64,000 bases of DNA from contig VSDK01017543.1 in assembly GCA_009767595.1 (NCBI GenBank), forward strand, positions 2,827 to 66,826. The letters are read 5' to 3'. Shown here one piece after another: positions 20,151 to 30,725 of the stretch. Below the pieces are notes generated by a model. It saw nothing but the letters and a program-made list of their open reading frames with translations, did not search any database and was not told where the DNA came from. Position 1 is the stretch's first letter. Every line of letters begins with the position of its first letter. Source of the stretch: Symbiodinium kawagutii. Lineage: Eukaryota; Sar; Dinophyceae; Suessiales; Symbiodiniaceae. Made by a program: the position numbers and the translations under genes.

Positions 20151-20178
20151 AAGTGACGATCTTGGGGACCCACCAGAG
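20151..20178 (+). CDS. Alpha/beta-hydrolase gene, micro-exon before the nucleophile (VTILGTHQ)
   Basis: CCCTTTGCAG is followed by 28 bases reading VTILGTHQ plus AG, then a GTGGTG donor. In the family this strand reads V..IGVHGRSIGG, with the nucleophile elbow straight after. The two leftover bases AG join the leading G of 20334 to make Arg before SIGG. The Gly before Arg in G-R-S-I-G is Gln here, which is unusual. Confidence 0.45.
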
Positions 20179-20333
20179 GTGGTGAAATGCGAAAGCATAA
20201 AACCTTGTTGCATAGAATGTATCATGCTCTAAATCAGTGGATGCATTCAATACATTTCAAGACTCTTTACAACTTTGGAACTCAATAAATGATTCAACTG
20301 CTTCCATCATCTTCCATCTGCTTCCGCTCGCAG

Positions 20334-20407
20334 GTCCATTGGAGGCGTGGCAGCCTGCTACGTCGCTCGACGCTTTCCAGAGGCGCTGTGGAAAGGGGCG
20401 ACTCGTG
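20334..20407 (+). CDS. Alpha/beta-hydrolase gene, nucleophile-elbow exon (SIGGVAACYVARRFPE)
   Basis: A pyrimidine-rich tract ending CTCGCAG leads into SIGGVAACYVARRFPE, the nucleophile elbow and following helix of BEM46/ABHD-type hydrolases; the first Ser (20335-20337) is the expected catalytic nucleophile. Two 3' ends are possible: after GAG at 20382 (GC donor), which joins to VIMADI at 20471 as the family predicts (PE.V.LLIADR), or at 20407 before a consensus GTGAGC donor. I favour the first on homology. Confidence 0.65.
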
Positions 20408-20470
20408 GTGAGCTGCCAAGATCCACGGATAGCCTGCTGGGCGTACCATTTCATTGTTTCGAATGGCAAG

Positions 20471-20490
20471 GTGATCATGGCTGATATTAG
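20471..20490 (+). CDS. Alpha/beta-hydrolase gene, putative 20-bp micro-exon (VIMADI)
   Basis: ATGGCAAG|GTG gives VIMADI plus AG, then a GT donor at 20491. It matches the next beta strand of the family (LLIADRTF), with AG starting the Arg or Ser codon of the following exon. Because it is only 20 bases long it could be a coincidence. Confidence 0.35.
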
Positions 20491-21244
20491 GTGATCTTTT
20501 TTTAGATATGTTCTTTGAAAAAATGGTTACTTGTAGCTACACAAATCCACCGCAAGATAGTGATGCCGTGAACAGACAAGGGTTCCCGCGGGTCATGCAA
20601 GCCCATCAGAGATGCAGAAGCCAGACAACCAGTTGGAAGAGACACCGGTACCAGTCGGTGTCATGACTCCATACCTATTGTGTTTATGTCCCCAAAATTT
20701 GAACAATGAACGGTCGACAGTCTGTTCATCCAGTTGTGGTGCTCCTGGCCAGAAGAGATCCAAAACATAGCTGTGGGACTTGAACTAGTCGCAATCCAAA
20801 CTAGCTCCTCTGAAGAAAGATCCTTCTTGTGGTTCCGGTATCCTATATTTGATCTGTAAGCACATTTGCACATTGATCACGCAACCTCTTGACCGAGTAT
20901 TTCTAATTAGAGCAAAAACAGACTGGAAGTCATCCAATCCTGGCCAAGGAATTTCAAGCTTTTTGGGTGCTGTTGAAACACCAGGACTTTCCATTTCCTC
21001 AAAGATTCTCAAAGTGGGACCATGAACCCACATGCGCACTATGTTCTGTGGGACAAGTAGTGAATAGACACCACGCAGCAGACCCCGATCGTTTGCGTTT
21101 CAACGTGCTAACAATAGTGTGCCAACTAGGCTCAAGTTGTTTGGCCAGAAGCATATCTTTGGAGACACATTGACAATTTTGTATGTTGCATAGCTGCATA
21201 GGTGCAGAATAGATAGATACACCTTTAGTGAAAAGGGTCTATTC

Positions 21245-21992
21245 ATGTCCATTCTCTTCTCCATGAAAATCCTTGAAAGCCTTGCTGGAGATCTAGACCT
21301 GGAATTCCTCGACCGATGGAGTCCGACACCGGTCACTCGCGAGGTGAAGATCCTCATCACCGACAGGAGGGACTGTGGCCAGCTGATGTATCACCTGGCC
21401 GGTCATAGCCAGCAGTTTTTCAGCGCGGAAAATGGGACAGCAATATCACCGGTCCAGTCTACTGCCGGACCGATTTCACTGCAGGGAGTTGTATTTGATG
21501 TGGGAATACCCCATTAATCTATATTTGCTAAGTTAGTTTCAACATTGGGTTGATTTGTGGACTTACGATGCAAACATATTGAAACCACTTTTTTCTAGCA
21601 CATTTATACAGTGGAAACGCCCAAATTCAAGACATTGGTCGAAGATAGCGTGATTGTCACTTACGCGCTTGTGGTTCCCGAATCATTCCTGTGAGGGTTA
21701 ATTTCAGACGGCAGATGAGTGATGGTAAAGCGTTGACAATTGGCCCCCCAGCGGCCACCGTTGACGGTGTATCGGTTGGGCCCAATCGCAACAGCTGAGC
21801 TCCCCAAGTCCAGGATGAAAGGAGTCCCAATGCCAGAAGCACAGTGCAACTCTCAAGCTTGTGGTGCCCAGGACCATGTCGACCTTGGAGGGTGCTGCCA
21901 AGTACATGTCTACAGCTTAGCCCACAGACATCCACAGACCAGTTCAAGATCAAACTGTCGATGGAGCCATCCTCCGTCAGCTGATGCTGCAC
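21245..21992. other. Coding-like patches on both strands, unassigned
   Basis: On plus, 21245-21517 reads ILESLAGDLDLEFLDRWSPT, then VTREVKILITDRRDCGQLMY. On minus, 21661-21849 reads GTPFILDLGSSAVAIGPNRY, then TVNGGRWGANCQRFTITHLP. Each looks protein-like, but neither shows a clean splice pair or a family motif. The plus one could belong to the hydrolase gene. Confidence 0.25.
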
Positions 21993-22529
21993 TCTGCTTG
22001 TCCATCTCTACCGTATCTCTACTCCATTCAATTGATGGTGTTCAATGATGTTCAAAGTGCTTTATGCAGTGCAGATTGTGAACTTGATTTCTTCCACCAA
22101 TGGCAGCGGGCCGTGAAGATTCACCGCATGGCTTGTGTCACAGGGCCATGACCTGCTTGGAATGGATGCAATTTTGCATTTTTTGTCACTGGATTCGGGG
22201 TTGTGATGACGGACCTTTTACATCCTTTTACCATCTCTTGCGTCAGCAGTATTCTGAGGGTTCATTGATTCATTTGATCTTGGAATATTGCATCAGAACA
22301 ACCATGATATCTCGGACTGCAATTACGCAGTGACTCCAGTTCGATGATGGGAATGCACAATAGACAATGGTGCACAATGATAACAACCACGATTTATCAA
22401 GCCGACCATTCACCAAAGCATTCAATTCTTTCCAGCATGATGTTGGATCTAATTACCTTTTTCGATTGTTGAAACATGTGAAACATGTGAAACCCAACCA
22501 TTGATCCATCACATCAGGGGCCCTGTGAG

Positions 22530-22749
22530 GTATGGTGGATGGGCTGCCAAGGGCCTGCGAGCCACGTCCCCCTGGACATGCTTTGGGGGAGTTGCAGTTG
22601 CTGTTGCCGTTGATTTTTGGGCCAAGGAGAGGGTACGGAATTGCTGGATCATGCTGGATCCAAGCCAAAGGTTGGTGCTGGGAATCGAACTGTTCGCAGT
22701 TTGCACCATGAGCCAACAAGAAATTCATCAGATTTCAACCAGGTATTGA
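22530..22749 (+). CDS. Possible C-terminal exon of the alpha/beta-hydrolase gene
   Basis: The plus frame reads GGWAAKGLRATSPWTCFGG, then VDFWAKERVRNCWIMLDPSQ. The order GWAA.GLR..T.W, DFWA and C.I++.DP.. resembles the lid and acid-residue region of dinoflagellate ABHD proteins (G.WA...LR..T.W ... C.K+V..DP.D). It lies 2 kb downstream on the right strand. The final ORF part (VLGIELFAVC...) does not continue the match, so this is tentative. Confidence 0.3.
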
Positions 22750-22894
22750 CAATGACTCCCATAACCATGGGGTTGCTGCGCTCTAAAGCTGCGGGTGGGT
22801 CAGATATACCAAAATCTAGGGAACCTTGTTGGTATTCTTATATACTAATTCCACAACATTGAGACAACATACTTCATCATATTTCCCGCCTACA

Positions 22895-23145
22895 TATATA
22901 TGAATATATATATATGTATATGTATAGGATGTAGACATATATATATATGTATATATGTATATATATAAATTTTTGACATATAAAGATAGATATAGATATA
23001 AATAAGCAAATAGATAAACATAATATATATATATATATTTACATATTGCATAGATAAGCACCAAATATATATATATATATATATACATACATGTATATTT
23101 ACATATTGCATAGATAAGCACTATATGTATATATGTAAACATATC
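22895..23145. repeat. AT-rich microsatellite with an internal duplication
   Basis: (TA)n and (TATG)n blocks. The segment TTTACATATTGCATAGATAA occurs twice (about 23038 and 23098), each time flanked by TA runs, pointing to a local duplication of about 60 bp. The minus-strand Tyr/Ile-rich frames are repeat artefacts. Confidence 0.9.
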
Positions 23146-24082
23146 AGTACGATGTAAGATTCGTGCCCCACTCCGGCAAGCAATGCATGGCTTTGTGGAG
23201 CCGTACCACTTCAGCTGTGGTTGATCGTTCGACCTGCGCATGAGAGATCGTCCTTTCTTGGAACTGTGATAGTTCTAAGAGCCACCAGCATCCTGCAACC
23301 ACCATGACACTGGTTTGGTTTGGCCATCCAAGTACAGAGGCTGATGCATTGGCAGAACGCCACATGAATCTACCAGTAGTTGGGACTGCAAAGAGATCTT
23401 CCGACTGGGTCCGGTGGAACTCAATGACGTATGTACCACCGGTAATTTTGTAGCAACGTCACTTAGTGCTTCAATGCCAGAGTTAGGCATCAGATCGTTT
23501 TTTGTGTTGTTATGCCGGCGATCAGATTATTCTTTCTGACGGTATCTTTTGAAGATGCGCACGCGATCTGGGTGCCACCTCAGGCTCAAGATGACTAGTC
23601 TCGACAAAGTGTAATAAAATGAGTATTATGACCGGCATAGTTGAGTAAACTTACAACTGAGGGACACCCAGCTGACAATTTCGGATTGACAGATCGACCA
23701 AAAACCACCAACCTAACTGATCACCATCTCCACGACCACCATCTCCACGACCGCTATAAACCCCGAACCAACCACCAGCCTCACCGGCCATCATTCTGGT
23801 CTTCTGGACTCATGGACTCGCCACCTGAAGTTTGAAGTAAGACATGGAATGCTCATTGAACTCACACCGAGTCTTCTAACATTCTGTGGATACGCTGGGT
23901 GCCCCCTTCGAGACACCATTGGGGTATCCATTAGTATCATTAGTGAACCATCCCGCGGCTAACCCCAAGCCACCTGAACCATCGATTCAGCCTGATCTTT
24001 TTTACATCTATGGATGGAGACTATGGGAGACCTAGGTGCTTGGATATCCATTGGTTATTGCTGAGCAGCTTCATTCTTTCAG

Positions 24083-24216
24083 AGTAGCTTGACCTATGCT
24101 GATTTTCACGCCATGGTGGCGGACAATGGCGCTTGGTCTCCCCCGAGCTATCAGCGGGTCCATGATGTGAGCATCAGCGACTCGCTGGTGTTGTACAAGT
24201 CCCTACTGACCAGCAG
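24083..24216 (+). CDS. Candidate exon, unassigned (SSLTYADFHAMVADNGAW)
   Basis: A pyrimidine tract ending TTCTTTCAG leads into SSLTYADFHAMVADNGAW, then SPPSYQRVHDVSISDSLVLY and KSLLTS, ending at CAGCAG|GTTTCA. The residue mix is highly protein-like and codons favour G/C at third positions over the flanks. The frame continues to a TGA at 24250. I recognise no family; it looks like an internal exon of a soluble protein. Confidence 0.5.
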
Positions 24217-24936
24217 GTTTCACCATTGCTTGGATGAAATCTATCAAATTTGACACGACCTATTTTTGATGAGACGATGGAGCTAGTTTGTTAATTCGGT
24301 TACAGAGATCGAAGTTAATAAGTTTACTTCGCCTCTCGGACAGACCTATCGAAACCTGCTTTGCTCGGGATTTTTCGTCACGCTGGTTTCGTTTGATTTT
24401 GCAAAGCATCCTGAACTCTACTTCAGTATTGTCTATGCATATCCATTGCAAGGGGCTGTCATTCCACCGGGAAATTCCGGGCTCAGCATAGCGATCGTTG
24501 ATTGACACCATCCTTTGTATCCACTTACATGAGCCGTCCCCGTTCTGAGTGTTGGTCTTGCATCAAATAGGCGAATGTGGCACTGCCACATGGCCGCTTA
24601 TATCAGTCGTCAACTTGCCAATTATGGTTTCTCTGTACCCTGCATCACTCGAACATTCTTTAGAAACTGAGGAGATAGCTTTAGCATCTTACAGATAATC
24701 AACTGAACACATGCTAGCGGGCTGACGTTTGTTGCCGGACATGGACGGTACTCATGCAGGATTAGAATTTGTCGTCCTGCGATGGATTTTTTTTTTTAAG
24801 GCTTCAAACCCAATATTCCTACTCTTACCATCTCTTACCTCTGTTTCGCTGTCTTCTTCACTTCCCCAAGACCTCTCTAAAAGCACTCTTTGAAGTATGT
24901 TCGCATAATAAATTATAAGCCATTTTCTCCTGTTTT

Positions 24937-25075
24937 GAACCCTAGAACCCTTTCAAACCCGTGAACAAATCCATCAAAACCCATAAAAACCTATTAAAGA
25001 ACAAGTATATAAAGCCTCTAAAACCCAACCCTAAACACAGACCCAAACAAATCCCAAACTGAATCTCCCCAATGA
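24937..25075. repeat. Degenerate telomere-like (CCCTAAA/AAACCC) tract
   Basis: AACCCTAGAACCC, then AAACCCATAAAAACC and AAACCCAACCCTAAACACAG form a decayed series of AAACCC/CCCTAAA units on this strand. Dinoflagellate telomeres are of the TTTAGGG type. No gene is seen from 24.25 to 25.1 kb. Confidence 0.45.
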
Positions 25076-25186
25076 ACCCTTGGTAATCCATAAAGAATGT
25101 CGGCCCATCCGCGCAAGAAGGTGGACTGCTGATTGGTTGCAGCTTAAAGGTGTCATCCGTAGGAACTGGTTGTCGTGTATCATCGC

Positions 25187-25250
25187 CAGTCATCATCATC
25201 ATCCTCCTCCTCCTCATCATCATCATCATCATTATCATCATCGCCATATG
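25187..25250. repeat. (ATC)n/(TCC)n microsatellite
   Basis: Imperfect CATCAT and CCTCCT triplet runs. The His/Pro and Ser frames across it are repeat artefacts. Confidence 0.9.
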
Positions 25251-25301
25251 AATCACACATGGCAAGCATCATGATGGCAGACCATTCCCGTCAAAGGCTA
25301 G

Positions 25302-25448
25302 ATGGCACTGGTAGGTTGGGATCACCAAGGCCCCTCTCAGCTGGAAGCTGTGCTGAAGCGGTGTCATTTGGACCCATTGATTCTGCAGGAGAGTCATTGG
25401 GAGGGTGGGGTTAAATCCTTGTTGACCCTCTGCTGTAGGCATTCTTGA
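25302..25448 (+). CDS. Small open frame or exon, unassigned
   Basis: An ATG frame of 48 codons reads MALVGWDHQGPSQLEAVLKR, then CHLDPLILQESHW, to TGA. A good acceptor (GGCCCCTCTCAG|CTG) inside suggests the true exon may start at LEAVLKR. No family recognised. Confidence 0.35.
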   Translation: MALVGWDHQGPSQLEAVLKRCHLDPLILQESHWEGGVKSLLTLCCRHS

Positions 25449-25837
25449 GTGATTCGTGACTGGTTTGAACTAAGGATGATGATGATCATGCATGATCATG
25501 CAATATTGTGCCTGTTGACATATTTTTGGTTAATCATCAACTATCATGAAGAACTCATCCTTATCGACTTGTAGATTGTATTTGCATGAATAGCCATGGT
25601 TGGTCATGTTCATTGTTGACAATGGTTACACCAAAAGTGCAGGGCTGATATTAGAAACCTTTCAGAACCATGGGGAAATGTCCACAACCTTTGCCAGGGT
25701 TGTGCATGGTGATGGTTGTACTTGACTTGCTGGTCATCCGAAGTATGTGTGAAGACGGCCAAATGTCGTTTTTTGTAGGTGATCACACCGTTCAGAGTTT
25801 GGTTTCCAAAGGCTCATTATTGCATATACGGTCATGT

Positions 25838-25945
25838 ATATATATATACACGCACACATATATATATATATACTGTATATATATATATATATATTTAAAT
25901 AGATAAATAAATAAATATACATATATATATATATTTATAAATATA
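25838..25945. repeat. (TA)n microsatellite
   Basis: TA and CATA runs, with AAATAGATAAATAAA spacers. No coding potential. Confidence 0.9.
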
Positions 25946-26073
25946 AAAGTTGTATATCACATTTTCAACTACGCACTGAACATTACAAGGCTGGAGCTGT
26001 ATGTTCAACTCCAAAGTTTTTCAGGAAATATGCCTCAAGAATCCTAACTTCCCTCAGTGCTCCCCCGGAACCG

Positions 26074-26661
26074 ATGATTTTCACTAGCTTACAGGCGCAT
26101 GCCAACGAGCTACAAAATGATCAAAAACAGTTACCAGAGGGGAGTCCGCATTACTTTCAATTGCAACTAGCTATACAAGATCTTTGCAACCAACTAACAG
26201 GGTCATTCAATGAGAGTCTTGGCCATGTTCCACTTGGATTGCGTTTAGGCATGACATTTCTCGACGGTCGGAGAGTGTCCAGCGAGCCGCAAGCATATCA
26301 AAACCACTGGCCTTTCATCGTTGGATCACTCTGGAATCGAGGTGGTGAAAGGATCATCCGAGTCATTGATGGTTTGAGTACCACTGTTAACCAGGACCAA
26401 CCACTATCAACCAGTCGTCGGTTTTTTCCGCCTCACTATCAAGGTGGCTCGGGAAATCCTTCGCTGGGCAAGAGTTTACGCAACCGCTCCATGGCCTCCC
26501 GTGGAATCCACCAGGTCCGCCTGCTATCGACAAAATTTCAACCTAGGCGATCACATCCTTCACCAGCAATCCCAGCAGCAGGATACCTTGTCCATGGGAC
26601 CCCTACACTTTCCCAGGAGGTCACAAGCAGTGGGGCACAACTTGCCAAAAACCAGAAGTAA
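26074..26661 (+). CDS. 195-codon open frame, unassigned
   Basis: This is the longest plus frame outside the retroelement, starting MIFTSLQAHANELQNDQKQL and containing YFQLQLAIQDLCNQLTGSFN, then GLRLGMTFLDGRRVSSEPQ. The first 90 residues look soluble and protein-like; the last third is Ser/Arg/Pro-rich with no structure. A run this long is only borderline unusual by chance here. No family recognised. Confidence 0.35.
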   Translation: MIFTSLQAHANELQNDQKQLPEGSPHYFQLQLAIQDLCNQLTGSFNESLGHVPLGLRLGMTFLDGRRVSSEPQAYQNHWPFIVGSLWNRGGERIIRVIDGLSTTVNQDQPLSTSRRFFPPHYQGGSGNPSLGKSLRNRSMASRGIHQVRLLSTKFQPRRSHPSPAIPAAGYLVHGTPTLSQEVTSSGAQLAKNQK

Positions 26662-27570
26662 TTTGCAACTGGCCTAGAGCTTGGTTCCTACATCAGGCTC
26701 AACGCAGTCGCAAAGCACCAGTGGTTTGCTATGAGCGATTGAGTTTGAGATTTTGATAGGCATCGATTTCAGTTTTCGGACAGGGACGCTGACAAGTTTC
26801 ATCAATGACTACAACCATATTACTGTGGCGTCGATATACGCAACTGAGACAAGCTTTTTAAACATGTAAACGTGTGTATTTTCTGTGGCATACAGCTATA
26901 TGCGCCAACAACTATACACTACAACACTTGTGAACCAAGAGTACAGCTGCAACACTGGGGGCAGCTTGCAGGACAAACCGTCAGAAAAATTGCTTTTCTA
27001 TGTCCACCGGCAGTTGTTTTCCGTGTCCTGTCTGCAGCTTGTAGGTGAGGATGACTTCCATGGTTAACACAACAACATGAGTCAAAGAGGACGTTCATTA
27101 AAAGATACGTGAGATGGGTAGTGATTCTGATAAAGTCTATCCATTTGTTCGACAGTATTTGTTCTTCAATCCGTGCACATCATGGTAGTGAACGCGTTCG
27201 CTCACCCCCTTGCCGCCAACAATCAGTGTATCAGTGAAGCTCATGGAGCTGGATATTTGATTTGATTTCTTAGGCGTTTTGTTATGAGCCTTACCATCAG
27301 GGAATCTCCCTTCCTAACCCAAGCGCACTATTCTGCTACAAGTGCAGTCCATGTGAGCGATTTGTGTGCTTTGGCATAGCATGAAGCTCTCTTCCAAGTT
27401 GCTGTTGACCACTCTGTTCGTATCCCAGGAATTGCCCTTTGAAAACCTCACTGTTTTGCAAGACAACTGGATCTCTCTGGCTGCGCGGCAAAGATTGATG
27501 GCTCGGGTCATGTCACTTTGATGGCGAGGAGTTTGAAGCTAGATTTGGCCATCAACCAGAGTCCAGAAGA

Positions 27571-28047
27571 TTGTTGTTCAAGCGCCGTGGTGGGAGGTGG
27601 GAGCGGTTCCAAATCTATCCAAATCTAGCTGGGTCAAAACGACACATCTTTGAAATTGTCAGACACATTCTAGAAGACATGTCACACCAACATTTACAGA
27701 TTTCAAGCAGGCTGTTGGATCTATGTACCTCAAGTGATGGTTTCCGTCGATTCCACCGATTCCGCCCAGGATGTTCAAGACATCATCCAGAAGATCTGCG
27801 AAAGCCCCAGGCACCAGCTGTTGGCGCAAGCTCCAGGATTCTACCACTGAATCGGGCAACGACATCCATCACCGGTCCATGGGAACAGCCATGGGGGAAG
27901 CCCAGAAGTACTGGTACTACCGTAGCTTCCAGTTTGGGGCTTCCATGGCCCATGTATGGGCTTAGGATGGCGGCCCTGGACAACCAGTGGTTGTTGAAGT
28001 CTCCGTGGCATCGAAGTCCTGGCCAGGCGTGGAGGCTACTGCTTTGA
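27571..28047. other. Coding-like region, frame and strand unresolved
   Basis: Several frames look real. Plus (27.68-27.86 kb): CHTNIYRFQAGCWIYVPQ, then DSAQDVQDIIQKICESPRHQ. Plus (27.85-27.96 kb): GNDIHHRSMGTAMGEAQKYW. Minus (27659-27865): LRQQLVPGAFADLLDDVLN. An exon or two is likely, but codon quality is similar on both strands and no family is recognised. Confidence 0.28.
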
Positions 28048-28572
28048 GCTGCGCCTGAGCTATGATTCATGTTGCGAAAGACACCGATGCGAAACATTGA
28101 AACACATGGCGAAATGACATTGAAATTCATGTTATCATTCACATGTATAATAATGAGCGATAACTTTGCATGTCTATTTATCATTATTTATCTATTCACC
28201 TGCTACTTAAACATTGAAACCACATCTTTGCATATTGATTTTTCTATCGATCGATCTATCCAACAGAATCGCGTGTGGTTTATGTTTGCAGATATCCATG
28301 ATTATCAATCATCATAGATGATCATAGATGATGGTATCAATCCAATCCTCTCAAACCTGGAATGGTGATATACCCTGATTATTCAAAATCCTGCCAATGG
28401 CGCACATAAAAACAACAAAAGACAGCTAGATTGCTGAGTTCAATACCTATTTTGGATAGCTTTAGAATCTATGTTTAACTCAACGACTCGAGGACCACCC
28501 TCGACATATCCGGACCCAAGCACTCCAACAGAAGCCCCTCTGTCCCATCCTTCTCAACAAAGGTATTGGATC

Positions 28573-28635
28573 CGTCCATCCATCCATCCATCCATCCATC
28601 CATCCATCCATCCATCCATCCATCCATCCATCCAT
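28573..28635. repeat. (CCAT)n microsatellite
   Basis: About 15 CCAT units. The Trp-Met-Asp-Gly frames on minus are repeat artefacts. The stretch 28.05-29.1 kb has no supported gene. Confidence 0.95.
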
Positions 28636-29140
28636 GCGTCGGTCCGTCCGTTTCTGCACTCTTTTTTGGACAAACTGTCGGGCTGATTGGCACATACATC
28701 CGTATCCTGTAAACAAATGCAAAAAACTTCCGTAATATTTGATTTCTCCAACATTTCAACCAGCATGGCAACCCAAAGTTATTGTGTGGCCTATGCATGT
28801 GAGTTTCAATTCCATCGAGAGCCTATGTGTATATGTACATGTGTATACACATATGCTTTATATACAAAACAGGGCTGTCTTTTCACAGCCGCCCTTTTCA
28901 GTGCGCCCTCCTTCTGCAGCGCTGAATGTCACTCTGAATTGTCACCTTCCACAAAACTTGATGTTGAATTCAGAATGAAAAGACAGTTTCCCCGCTTTTT
29001 GGATGATTTTTTGTGGGTTGGGAACACCACCCATTTACAGAATGATACGGCAGCTATTGATGGTTCCTTCCCGTAGCGCGAGTCCTCCTCGTCCTGACCT
29101 TGTTCTCCTCTTCATTGGCGATAACGACCATCATCTGCAG

Positions 29141-29290
29141 CGCGAGCCGTTCACCCGATGATCTTGCGGGGCTCGCTCCAAGGAACAAGCTCTTGGCTTG
29201 CATGCTGCTGCATTTGGGTTTCCAAGTGCAGCCCGTGGCTGCTCGGGTGCACCTCGATGATGGACGGACACCCAGGCGGCACTGGGACAA
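29141..29290 (+). pseudogene. Arylamine N-acetyltransferase-like fragment, catalytic Cys not visible
   Basis: After CATCATCTGCAG the frame reads RNKLLACMLLHLGFQVQPV, then AARVHLDDGRTPRRH. The spacing N-x-L-L-x-x-x-L-x-x-L-G-F-x-V-x-x-x-x-A-R-V (core 29184-29249) is that of the NAT family, in which it directly follows the catalytic RGG-x-C-x-E motif. Here the preceding residues are LAGLAP; the neighbouring frame holds RGS at the right place, so a small deletion or frameshift seems to have removed the Cys. RRH further on could be the THxxN His region. Active NATs transfer acetyl groups from acetyl-CoA to arylamines. I call it a degraded copy or a diverged exon. Confidence 0.4.
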
Positions 29291-29326
29291 CCAGGGCATT
29301 CATCAGAGATGCGCATCCGCATCAGA

Positions 29327-29389
29327 CATCATCATGCATCATCATCCATCATCATCCATCATCATCCATCATCATCCATCATCATCCCA
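29327..29389. repeat. (ATCATCC)n / (CAT)n microsatellite
   Basis: Repeats of a 10-base CATCATCATC-CATC type unit directly after the NAT-like fragment. Confidence 0.9.
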
Positions 29390-29753
29390 TATCGAATGTG
29401 GGAGCATCTCTCTTGTAGTGTAATTTGCTGTAGACGATGACAAGGACATGCCCAGACTGCAAGCCATCAAAATCCATCGAGTAGGTGAGCATGGATGAAA
29501 GCTCAATTGTTGGTGAGTCTAGGGTTCTACGAGTCTAGGGTTCTACGACAATCTGTGTGGCACTTTTGATAAATACATGGTATGTATACTTTTTTGCTTA
29601 CTACAGCTGATTATGATTGATAATGCAAATCCAACAAACCCGTTCAACACAAAGCTGTTCCAAGGTCTGATACCTGTGGGTCCGCATATTCATTTGTGAA
29701 GCTTCGTGTTGAGTTCAACCTGCAAAGCTTCGTAGAGTCCTGGTCATTCTGAT

Positions 29754-30002
29754 GTGGCCCCAGCCCTCGCTCAGGCTGCCAACACCACCTGTCCATACGC
29801 ACATGTGCCTGGTGCTCAGAGGGGTGGCTGTCAACTGCCCCATGGCAAGTGGTTGCTCGAGCACCGTTGGGATTCTTACTACATTTTGATACCAAATTCG
29901 AACATCTTTTGTTCGGATGTCGTGACACTGCCAAGAGAGAGCACTTTAGCTGATGCACACAGACATGGCAGGGCATTGACTGGACTATGTAGGCTATGGT
30001 AA
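29754..30002 (+). CDS. Weak open frame, unassigned
   Basis: The frame contains NTTCPYAHVPGAQRGGCQLP, then HGKWLLEHRWDSYYILIPN. It is protein-like in the middle, with no splice signal of quality; the opposite strand is also open. Confidence 0.2.
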   Translation: MAPALAQAANTTCPYAHVPGAQRGGCQLPHGKWLLEHRWDSYYILIPNSNIFCSDVVTLPRESTLADAHRHGRALTGLCRLW

Positions 30003-30373
30003 TTATCCATGGTGGATGTTTGCGATCAATGCATTCTGAAACTCAACTTTTGTATATCCAAGCCTTCTTTGGATGCTTAATTTGATGGTGCCTGCAGTAG
30101 CTGCACGAGTATCGTGAGTTTTCAATCTCAGGTCTGTTGGTGTCTTGGGATTCGGCGGGCACCATGATGCCGTATCTCTGTGACGTAGCCTTTGGGAAGA
30201 AGGGCTTGTGGCTTGGCTGAACCGGTGGTAAATGGGCACCTGAGCACGGCCGCCAAGAATCGGTCACCGCTTCAACGAACAATCCAAGACATCCAAGAGA
30301 CATCTTAGAGACGTCCAAGGGACTCCACAGGAAGAAACTGGGAACAGTGACTTGGCTCATGTGTGCCGCTCAG

Positions 30374-30479
30374 GTTGGAACCATTGAGTCTGACGATGCT
30401 TGACCGAGGAGGGCACGAACGCTGTGTTGAAGTGCCACCACGGAACCTGAAAGATCTACCACTAACCCACGACGGTGTG
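30374..30479 (+). CDS. Candidate exon, unassigned (LEPLSLTMLDRGGHERCVEV)
   Basis: CCGCTCAG|G leads into LEPLSLTMLDRGGHERCVEV, then PPRNLKDLPLTHDGVV, and a consensus GTGAGG donor follows at 30480. One base completes a codon at the 5' end; phase 0 at the 3' end. Good residue mix and splice context on both sides. No family recognised; distance and strand would allow it to belong with the NAT-like fragment, but nothing proves this. Confidence 0.45.
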
Positions 30480-30592
30480 GTGAGGTCGTCATGAGATGAA
30501 ACTATGGGATGCCATCCTGGATCACCCCTCTGAGGGCAAAAGTGCCAAGACCCCAGTGACAAATTGGGACCATGGCTGAGAAAATCCACGCA

Positions 30593-30725
30593 CACACACA
30601 CACAGACACTCATGTAATGCATAACATATGTACATATACAGATGTACTTCCAAACATACGTCTACATACGTACATATAATGTATATATCATACTAAATAT
30701 TTGTATATAGACACTTGTACATGTA
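30593..30725. repeat. (CA)n and TATG-rich microsatellite
   Basis: A short CA run, then degenerate TACATA/TATG repeats. Confidence 0.8.

Noticed and set aside
21120..21150. Additional GGCTCAAG words (for example at 21131 and 23583) as spliced-leader relics
   Set aside because: Only 8 bases match and the upstream CATTTT part is absent, unlike the LTR copy.
22816..23241. 141-codon minus-strand Tyr/Ile-rich frame
   Set aside because: Produced by the TA/TATG microsatellite.
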